A stretch of 5,310 bases of DNA from JBBROS01 sp964246015. GTDB lineage: Bacteria; Pseudomonadota; Alphaproteobacteria; Acetobacterales; Acetobacteraceae. Shown here piece by piece: positions 1-4,312 of this stretch; the stretch's first letter is position 1, and the number at the start of each line of letters is the position of its first letter. Both the position numbers and the translations under genes were made by a program. The stretch is from positions 1 through 5,310 of the forward strand of contig CAXTPG010000182.1 in NCBI GenBank assembly GCA_964246015.1, read 5' to 3'. The notes beneath the pieces were generated by a model. The model had not been told where the DNA came from, ran no database searches, and saw only the letters and a program-made list of their open reading frames with translations.

Positions 1-896
1 GCGGCACCGGCCTCGGCCTCCCCATGGTCCTGGGCTTCGCCAAGCAGTCCGGCGGCCACTTCCAGCTCTACAGCGAACCCGGACGCGGCACGACCGCCCG
101 CCTCTACATCCCTCGCACCACCGCCCTCCCCGCCCGCCCCGACCCGGCCCGGGCCGCCACGCCCACCGCAAAGGGCGAACTGGTGCTTCTGGTCGAGGAC
201 GACGCCGCCGTCCGCCAGGCCGCCCGCGACGCGCTGGCGACGCTCGGCTACCAGGTCGTCGAGGCCGACAGCGCCGACGCGGGCCTCGCCTTGCTCGAAT
301 CCGGCTGCGCCCCGCGGATCCTGTTCACCGACGTCGTCATGCCGGGCCAGGCCACCGCCCGCCAGATGGCCGCCCGCGCCAAGGAGCTGGTCCCCGGCAT
401 CGCCGTCCTGTTCACCTCGGGCTACACCCAGAACAGCATCGTCCATAACGGCCAACTGGACGCGGACGTGGCACTCATCAGCAAGCCATGGCGCAGCGAC
501 GACCTGGCCCGCGCCCTCCGCGCGGCGCTCACCGGCTCCGGCGCACGCCCCCCGCCGCAGCGCCGGGTCCTGCTGGTGGAGGACGAGGAGCTGGTCCGCA
601 TGACCACCGCCGACGCGCTCGCCGACATGGGCTTCGACGTCCTGCAGGCCGGCACCGCCGCTGCCGCCCTGTCCCGCCCCGGCCAACCGCCCGACCTGCT
701 GATCACCGACCTCGGCCTCCCGGACCAGGACGGCCTCAGCCTGGTCCAGGAGTTCCGGCGGCGAGTCCCGGGCCTTCCCGTGGTGATCGTCTCAGGCCAG
801 ACCGAACCCCCCGCCGCCGACGCCGTCTGGCTCCCGAAACCCTACGACACCGCCCAACTCCGCGCCGCCGTAACCCAGGCCCTCCCGCCCACGTAG
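1..896 (+). CDS. Hybrid sensor histidine kinase, C-terminal part (HATPase end plus two receiver domains), partial
   Basis: This is the 3' end of a hybrid histidine kinase whose N-terminal sensor and dimerisation domains lie outside the window. The first full codon is at base 3 and reads GTGLGLPMV, the G2 box of the HATPase domain, followed by the usual ending (SGGHFQLYSEPGRGT, LYIPR). A proline/alanine linker leads to two receiver domains. Numbering from the Met codon at 24 (an internal residue, not a start), receiver 1 has the acidic pocket EDD at 58-60, phospho-acceptor D103 (FTDVVMPG), T131 or S132 and K154 (SKPW). Receiver 2 has EDE at 186-188, D229 (ITDLGLPD), S257 and K272 (PKPY). Both keep the full phosphorylation set, so both are probably active. 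No output or Hpt domain follows, so the signal must pass to separate partners. In this family the kinase autophosphorylates on His and relays phosphate to receiver Asp residues. The signal sensed cannot be told from this fragment. Confidence 0.95.
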   Translation, partial: GTGLGLPMVLGFAKQSGGHFQLYSEPGRGTTARLYIPRTTALPARPDPARAATPTAKGELVLLVEDDAAVRQAARDALATLGYQVVEADSADAGLALLESGCAPRILFTDVVMPGQATARQMAARAKELVPGIAVLFTSGYTQNSIVHNGQLDADVALISKPWRSDDLARALRAALTGSGARPPPQRRVLLVEDEELVRMTTADALADMGFDVLQAGTAAAALSRPGQPPDLLITDLGLPDQDGLSLVQEFRRRVPGLPVVIVSGQTEPPAADAVWLPKPYDTAQLRAAVTQALPPT

Positions 897-933
897 CGTC
901 GGGTCTCGTAGCGCCGGCTCTCGTAGCGCCGGC
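889..933. repeat. 15-bp tandem repeat, two perfect copies and one degenerate
   Basis: The unit TCTCGTAGCGCCGGC occurs twice back to back, at 904-918 and 919-933, with no mismatch. The preceding 15 bases (889-903) match 11 of 15 and contain the TAG stop codon of the kinase gene, so the array seems to run into the end of that gene. The last copy merges with the hairpin at 928-944. The array lies in the short gap between two convergent genes. Its function is unknown. It resembles the short GC-rich intergenic repeats scattered in many high-GC genomes, but copy number elsewhere cannot be judged here. Confidence 0.85.
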
Positions 934-944
934 GTCCCGCCGGC
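928..944. terminator. GC hairpin between convergent genes, possible bidirectional terminator
   Basis: A perfect 7-bp inverted repeat (GCCGGCG, then a TCC loop, then CGCCGGC) sits 31 bases after the kinase stop codon and 10 bases beyond the stop codon of the minus-strand GST gene. The position between two convergent genes suits a shared terminator. There is no T-run on either side (the plus-strand side continues CACCCCCCCATC), so it is not a classic intrinsic terminator. It could act as a pause site, an RNA 3'-end stabiliser, or simply be part of the repeat element. The structure is certain from the bases; the role is inferred. Confidence 0.5.
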
Positions 945-954
945 CACCCCCCCA

Positions 955-1581
955 TCACGTCATGGGCAAAGCTACATGCGCCCGAAACGCCGGCCGCTCC
1001 AGCAACCGCTCGTACCACGCGCGAAGATTGGGCTGCGCCGGCCGCTCGATCCCCTCGAAGCTGAACCACCGGTGCGCATGCACCCCGATCGCGATATCCG
1101 CCGGCGTCAGCGCAGGCCCCGCCACATACGGCACCCGCCCCAGCACCATCTCCAGGATGCCGTAGATCCCGCCAAGCTTCGCCGCCGCCGCATGGATCGC
1201 CGCCATGTCCCGCTTCTCCGGCGCCGTCCGCACCAGGCCCCAGAACACGACCGTCATCGGCGACCCCAGCACCGTCTGCTGCCAGTCCATCCACCGGTCG
1301 ATGCTCGCCCGCGCCTGCAGGTCCTCCGGCCACATCGGCGACCCGTACGCATGCCCACCAGCAAGATATCGAAGGATCGCGTTGCTTTCCCAAAGGACGA
1401 ACGCGTCCTCGACCAGCGTCGGCACGATCCCGTTCGGGTTCATCGCCCGGTATTCCGGCGTATCGGTGCCGCCGAACGCGCCCCCCACATCCTCCCGCAC
1501 ATACGGGATGCCCAGCTCCTCCAGCAGCCAGATCACCTTCATCACGTTGCTGGAATTGGCCCGGCCCAACAGTCGGCGCAT
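955..1581 (-). CDS. Glutathione S-transferase family protein
   Basis: The 208-residue product has the length and two-domain plan of cytosolic glutathione S-transferases, which conjugate glutathione to electrophiles or use it for reduction and isomerisation. The N-terminal thioredoxin-like domain (about 1-76) shows SSNVMKVIWLLEELG with S10 or S11 as candidate glutathione-activating residue, NPNGIVPTL with the cis-proline P54, and WESNAILRYL with E65-S66, the glutathione gamma-glutamyl binding pair. The helical C-terminal domain (about 88-200) carries LTPADIAIG with the N-capping aspartate D162. The ATG at 1581 is preferred because it opens directly on the GST fold and has the purine-rich sequence AAGGGGGA six bases upstream; the reading frame continues upstream without a stop, but that part looks non-coding. 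It is divergent from dsbB and convergent with the kinase gene. The codons end mostly in G, unlike the plus-strand genes. The substrate cannot be predicted. Confidence 0.93.
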   Translation of the reverse strand: MRRLLGRANSSNVMKVIWLLEELGIPYVREDVGGAFGGTDTPEYRAMNPNGIVPTLVEDAFVLWESNAILRYLAGGHAYGSPMWPEDLQARASIDRWMDWQQTVLGSPMTVVFWGLVRTAPEKRDMAAIHAAAAKLGGIYGILEMVLGRVPYVAGPALTPADIAIGVHAHRWFSFEGIERPAQPNLRAWYERLLERPAFRAHVALPMT

Positions 1582-1662
1582 CGCGCGTCCCCCTTCGTTA
1601 TCCGCCAACCCTATGGCCGGCCCACGATTGCTCCAAGCCCGAAACCGCCCCATATCCAAGCC
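1582..1662. promoter_or_regulatory. Divergent promoter region between GST and dsbB
   Basis: These 81 bases separate the divergent starts of the GST gene and the dsbB-led operon and must hold the promoters of both unless they lie inside the neighbouring genes. On the plus strand a weak candidate is TTGCTC (1628-1633), 17 bases, then CATATC (1651-1656), each matching the sigma-70 consensus at only 3 of 6 positions. On the minus strand TTGGAG, 17 bases, TAGGGT is equally weak. No clear operator or long inverted repeat is visible. The region is less GC-rich than the genes around it, which fits a promoter, but the exact elements are uncertain. Confidence 0.4.
1588..1596 (-). promoter_or_regulatory. 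Ribosome binding site of the GST gene
   Basis: Read on the minus strand the bases are GAAGGGGGA, ending six bases before the ATG at 1581. This Shine-Dalgarno-like run decides the GST start within a frame that stays open far upstream. Confidence 0.6.
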
Positions 1663-2157
1663 ATGACCCTGTCGGGAACCCAAAAGGCGGGCCTCGCCGC
1701 CGCAGTGCTGGCCGGCCTCGGCCTCGCCACCGCCATCGCCTCCGAGCACTGGGGCGGCCTCGTGCCCTGCGCCCTCTGCCTCGTCGAACGCTGGCCCTAC
1801 CGCGCCGCCATCCTGCTCGGCGCCCTCTCCCTCGCCAGCCCCCGCGGCGCACGCCTCCTCGTCGGCCTCGCCGCCCTCGCCATGCTCGCCAGCACCGCCC
1901 TCGCCACCACCCATGTCGGCGTCGAGCAGGCCTGGTGGCCCAGCCCCCTCCCCGAATGCGCCGCCGCCCCCGCCGGCGGCGGCACCGTGGCCGAGCGCCT
2001 GGCCCGACTGCCCGCCCGCCCCGCCAAGCCCTGCGACGAACCCACCTTCCTCGTCCCCGGCCTCCCCGTCAGCATGGCCGCCATGAACCTCGCCCTCTCC
2101 GCACTCCTCACCATATCCCTGGCCGCAACCGCCCTGCGCCAAAGGAGCCCCGCATGA
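1663..2157 (+). CDS. dsbB: Disulfide bond formation protein B (DsbB family)
   Basis: DsbB is an inner-membrane protein that re-oxidises periplasmic DsbA and hands the electrons to ubiquinone, keeping disulfide formation running. The 164-residue product has the expected features: four hydrophobic segments (about 9-27, 44-59, 63-83, 136-157), the first redox pair in PCALCLVERWPY (C36 and C39, the CxxC close to the quinone site), and the second pair C99 and C124 in the long periplasmic loop, the latter in KPCDEPTF. A Leu-rich last segment follows SMAAMNL, as in other proteobacterial DsbBs. The ATG at 1663 is the only sensible start: upstream in-frame codons give a proline-rich, non-membrane sequence. 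It has no recognisable Shine-Dalgarno sequence. The stop codon overlaps the coq7 start by 4 bases, so it heads an operon with the quinone-synthesis gene that supplies its electron acceptor. A strong hairpin lies in the codons for the periplasmic loop. Confidence 0.93.
   Translation: MTLSGTQKAGLAAAVLAGLGLATAIASEHWGGLVPCALCLVERWPYRAAILLGALSLASPRGARLLVGLAALAMLASTALATTHVGVEQAWWPSPLPECAAAPAGGGTVAERLARLPARPAKPCDEPTFLVPGLPVSMAAMNLALSALLTISLAATALRQRSPA
1960..1983 (+). other. Long GC-only hairpin inside dsbB
   Basis: A perfect 9-bp inverted repeat, GCCGCCGCC and GGCGGCGGC, with a 6-base loop. It encodes the Ala-Ala-Ala-Pro-Ala-Gly-Gly-Gly run (residues 100-107) just after C99 in the periplasmic loop of DsbB. 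It may be only a by-product of GCC and GGC codons in a low-complexity stretch, but in mRNA it would form a very stable stem in the middle of the first gene of the operon. Confidence 0.5.
2141..2147 (+). promoter_or_regulatory. Ribosome binding site of coq7
   Basis: AAAGGAG lies six bases before the ATG at 2154, inside the last codons of dsbB. It is the clearest Shine-Dalgarno sequence in the operon and fixes the coq7 start, so coq7 can probably be translated on its own as well as by coupling. Confidence 0.8.
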
Positions 2158-2696
2158 CCGATACCTCCCTTCCCGGCGACCTCCCCGCCCGCACCATGAT
2201 CGAACGCCTCGTCCGCGTGGATCACGCCGGCGAATACGGCGCCGCCCGCATCTACTCCGGCCAGCTCGCCATCCTCGGCCGCGGCGAGAAAGGGGACATC
2301 CTCCGCCACATGAAGGCGCAGGAGCAGGTCCACCTCGACACCTTCGCCGGGCTGATCGCCGAGCGCCGGGTCCGCCCCACCGCCCTGCTGCCCTTCTGGC
2401 ACATCGCCGGCTTCGCGCTGGGCGCCGCCACCGCCGCGATGGGCACCCGCGCCGCCATGGCCTGCACCGTCGCCGTCGAAGAAGCCATCGACGAGCACTA
2501 CCAGCAGCAGGCCGCAGCCCTCCCCGAGTCCGAGGCCCCGCTCCGCGACACAATCGAACGCTTCCGCGCCGAGGAGCTGGAACACCGCGACATCGGCCTG
2601 GAGCACGAGGCCGAGCTCGCCCCCGCCTACCGCCTGATGTCCGCCGTCATCAAGGCCGGCTGCAAGGTCGCCATCAAGATCAGCGAGCGCGTGTGA
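2154..2696 (+). CDS. coq7: COQ7-type demethoxyubiquinone hydroxylase (ubiquinone biosynthesis)
   Basis: COQ7 is a membrane-associated di-iron hydroxylase that adds a late ring hydroxyl in ubiquinone synthesis (2-polyprenyl-3-methyl-6-methoxy-1,4-benzoquinone to its 5-hydroxy form), the step done by the flavoprotein UbiF in E. coli. The 180-residue product is a ferritin-like helical bundle with the complete iron-ligand set: E27 in DHAGEYGA, E57 and H60 in EQVH, E109 or E110 in AVEEAIDEHY, and E141 and H144 in ELEH. The hydrophobic stretch at about 79-107 (FWHIAGFALG onward) matches the membrane-contacting helix of the family. The length is typical of bacterial and alphaproteobacterial forms. 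The start overlaps the dsbB stop (ATGA) and has a good ribosome binding site; its own stop overlaps the GTG start of the next gene. Ubiquinone is the electron acceptor of DsbB, so the pairing is functionally sensible. I see no missing catalytic residue. Confidence 0.95.
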   Translation: MTDTSLPGDLPARTMIERLVRVDHAGEYGAARIYSGQLAILGRGEKGDILRHMKAQEQVHLDTFAGLIAERRVRPTALLPFWHIAGFALGAATAAMGTRAAMACTVAVEEAIDEHYQQQAAALPESEAPLRDTIERFRAEELEHRDIGLEHEAELAPAYRLMSAVIKAGCKVAIKISERV

Positions 2697-3007
2697 CCCT
2701 GCCCGACCCCGTCCCGGCCCCCTGGCAGAACGTCGCCCTCGTCTGCCGCAAATGCACGAAGAAGCTCCACGGCGGCTTCGGCCCGAAGCTGAAGCAGGAC
2801 CTTTCGAAGGTCCTCCGCGACGAACTGAAGCAGGAAGGCCGCCGCCGCGCCCTCCGCATCATCGAGGTCGGCTGCCTCGGCCTCTGCCCCAAGCGCGCCG
2901 TCACCCTCGTCGCCCCCGGCCGCGGCGACCAGCTCCGCGCCATCCCCCGGGGCGCCGACCCGGCACAGATCCTCCAGGCCATCTCGCCCCCGATGGCTTC
3001 ATCATGA
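2693..3007 (+). CDS. Small four-cysteine protein, probable thioredoxin-like [2Fe-2S] ferredoxin
   Basis: A 104-residue cytoplasmic protein with four cysteines only: C18 and C21 (VCRKCTKKL) and C61 and C65 (EVGCLGLCPKRAVTL). The second pair, in the C-L-G-x-C-P context after a beta strand (ALRIIEVG), is characteristic of thioredoxin-like [2Fe-2S] ferredoxins and of the related domains in hydrogenase and NADH-dehydrogenase (NuoE-like) subunits. The first pair is tighter than in the classic proteins, where it is more widely spaced, so cluster binding is likely rather than certain, and a metal-binding variant is possible. The middle (31-53) is rich in Lys and Arg, which could form a surface for an acidic partner. 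The start is GTG, its last two bases shared with the coq7 stop (GTGA), with no strong ribosome binding site, so translation probably depends on coupling to coq7. The stop overlaps the next start (ATGA). The partner is unknown; supplying electrons to COQ7 is a hypothesis based on position alone. Confidence 0.82.
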   Translation: MTLPDPVPAPWQNVALVCRKCTKKLHGGFGPKLKQDLSKVLRDELKQEGRRRALRIIEVGCLGLCPKRAVTLVAPGRGDQLRAIPRGADPAQILQAISPPMASS

Positions 3008-4011
3008 CCCGCGACGAGGCCGAGCGGACCGTCACGAGCCTCTTCCGCGGCATCCTCCACCGCGACCCCGACCCGGCCAGCCTCCGCGCCTTCGCCGACG
3101 CCTTCCTCGGCGGCCGCTCCCCCGCCGACATCCTCGACGAATTCGTCGGCGGCCAGGAGTTCCGCAACCTCACCGCCGTCAAGCTCTTCGTCCCCCCCGG
3201 CCACTTCTACTCCCCCGTCGTCGACCAGCGCGAAGCAGACCTCCACCTCCGCCGCCTCGAAGCCGCCCCCATCCCCGCCTCGCTTCCCGGCATCGCCCTC
3301 GACCGCGACGCCATGGTCGCGACCTGGAACGCCCTCCTCCCCTTCATGGTCTCCATCCCCTTCTCCGCCCACAAGGACCCGGCCTGGCGCTACGCCTTCG
3401 AGAACGAGAACTACTCCTGGGGCGACGGCACCATGCTGCACGCCATGCTGCGCTGGCGCCGCCCCCGCCGCCTGGTGGAAGTCGGCTGCGGATGGTCCTC
3501 CGCCTGCACCCTCGACACGGTCGAGCGCTACCTCGGCAACGCCTGCGACATCACCTTCATCGAGCCCTTCCCCGCCCTGCTCCGCAACACGCTGGGCGAC
3601 GCCGCCACGCGTGTCCGCATCATCGAAACCCCCGTCCAGCAGGTCCCGCTCGAACTCTTCACCAGCCTCGGCCCCGGCGACATCCTCTTCATCGATTCCA
3701 CCCATGTCCTCCGAACCGGCAGCGACGTCTGGTTCGAACTCTCCGAAATCCTCCCCCGCCTCGCCCCCGGCGTCCTGGTCCACCTCCACGACATGTTCTG
3801 GCCCTTCGAATACCCCCGCCCCTGGGCCGTCGACGAAAACCGCTCCTGGAACGAACTCTACGCCGTCCGCGCCTTCCTCTGCGGCAACAGCGGCTTCCGC
3901 ATCCTGATGTTCAACGACTACCTGGCCCGCTTCGAAACCGAGCTCCTGACCCGCACCTGCCCCGCCTTCATGCGGAACCCCGGCGGCGCCCTCTGGCTCG
4001 AACGCCGATAA
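3004..4011 (+). CDS. DUF4214 domain fused to class I SAM-dependent methyltransferase
   Basis: The 335-residue protein has two parts. Residues about 6-54 (VTSLFRGILHRDPDPAS through GGQEFR) match the DUF4214 pattern: a helical pair with the L-x-R-x-P/D-D turn and a closing EF-R. Residues about 105-335 form a Rossmann-type methyltransferase: motif I RRLVEVGCGWSS (156-166) for S-adenosylmethionine binding, the acidic strand-2 end ITFIEPFP (183-190), DILFIDSTH (226-234) with D231, and HLHDMFWPFEYP (260-271), resembling the Methyltransf_24-type families. The link region (61-104) is rich in proline and charged residues. DUF4214 is common in secreted and glycan-associated proteins, and methyltransferases of this type often occur in polysaccharide clusters, so a sugar or envelope substrate is my best guess. 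It does not resemble UbiG, so I would not assign it to quinone O-methylation despite its place behind coq7. The ATG overlaps the preceding stop (ATGA) and lacks a ribosome binding site, implying translational coupling. It ends 19 bases from a convergent gene, with no evident terminator between them. Confidence 0.88.
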   Translation: MTRDEAERTVTSLFRGILHRDPDPASLRAFADAFLGGRSPADILDEFVGGQEFRNLTAVKLFVPPGHFYSPVVDQREADLHLRRLEAAPIPASLPGIALDRDAMVATWNALLPFMVSIPFSAHKDPAWRYAFENENYSWGDGTMLHAMLRWRRPRRLVEVGCGWSSACTLDTVERYLGNACDITFIEPFPALLRNTLGDAATRVRIIETPVQQVPLELFTSLGPGDILFIDSTHVLRTGSDVWFELSEILPRLAPGVLVHLHDMFWPFEYPRPWAVDENRSWNELYAVRAFLCGNSGFRILMFNDYLARFETELLTRTCPAFMRNPGGALWLERR

Positions 4012-4030
4012 ACCCCTCCTCCGCCGACCC

Positions 4031-4249
4031 TCAACCTCCCCGCAGCCCCCACCACCGCCAAACCGCCACCCCCGCCCAAACCGCCTCCACCACCCCGAAC
4101 GGCCAAGCCCCTTGCAGGAACCCGTACGCCGACCCCGCCACGCACGCCCCCGCAAACGCCAGCACCCACCCCGGCCCCCTCGCCTCAAACGCATACGTGA
4201 CCAGCATCGCGCTGACCGCCACCAGCCCGAACCACGTCAGCCCGTCCAC
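4031..4249 (-). CDS. Small conserved membrane protein, unknown function
   Basis: A 72-residue, strongly hydrophobic protein with two or three membrane segments: about 4-21 (LTWFGLVAVSAMLVTYAF), 28-46 (WVLAFAGACVAGSAYGFL) and 51-67 (FGVVEAVWAGVAVWRWW). The pattern YAFE..., then SAYGFLQGAWPFGVVEAVWAG, recalls a family of small alphaproteobacterial membrane proteins of unknown role; this is recollection, not a search result. The GTG at 4249 is chosen because it starts right before the first membrane segment and follows a purine-rich run with GGAAGGG eight bases upstream. An ATG at 4306 in the same frame would add a Gly/Arg-rich, non-membrane tail and would overlap the ribosome binding site of the divergent gene, so I reject it. 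Codons end almost wholly in G (GCG, GGG, GTG, CTG), as expected for a real minus-strand gene here. Convergent with the methyltransferase gene, divergent from the monooxygenase gene. No function is proposed. Confidence 0.75.
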   Translation of the reverse strand: MDGLTWFGLVAVSAMLVTYAFEARGPGWVLAFAGACVAGSAYGFLQGAWPFGVVEAVWAGVAVWRWWGLRGG

Positions 4250-4297
4250 CCGCCCTTCCCTTCCCCCACGCCCTGCCCCACCATAACCCCCGCACAC

Positions 4298-4303
4298 GGA
4301 GGA
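4298..4303 (+). promoter_or_regulatory. Ribosome binding site of the monooxygenase gene
   Basis: GGAGGA, nine bases before the ATG at 4313, is a near-perfect Shine-Dalgarno sequence and fixes this start over the in-frame Met six codons in. About 11 bases upstream is CATAAC (4282-4287), which matches the -10 consensus at 4 of 6 positions, but no good -35 box goes with it. Confidence 0.8.
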
Positions 4304-4312
4304 CATCGACCC

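Noticed and set aside
842..954. A minus-strand frame reading RRYES-RRYET-RRYVG, looking like a peptide repeat
   Set aside because: It is the translation of the 15-bp DNA repeat in the intergenic gap; 15 is a multiple of 3, so the repeat also appears in protein. No start signal or domain supports a gene.
1582..2553. The GST reading frame stays open far upstream, allowing a 532-residue protein on the minus strand
   Set aside because: The extra part is antisense to dsbB and coq7, is made of Gly/Arg/Ala-rich low complexity, and the GST fold begins cleanly at the ATG at 1581 with a ribosome binding site.
3004..4011. Assignment of the methyltransferase as UbiG (ubiquinone O-methyltransferase) because it lies behind coq7
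   Set aside because: The protein carries an N-terminal DUF4214 segment, and its post-motif-I sequence (FIDSTH, HLHDMFWPFEYP) does not fit UbiG.
4012..4030. Possible terminator between the convergent methyltransferase and membrane-protein genes
   Set aside because: The 19 bases hold no inverted repeat and no T-run, only C-rich sequence.
2680..4194. Long minus-strand open frame (504 residues) opposite the ferredoxin-like and methyltransferase genes
   Set aside because: Composition is Gly/Glu/Ala/Val-rich without domains. It is the antisense shadow of plus-strand genes rich in GCC, CTC and GTC codons, which rarely give stops on the reverse strand.
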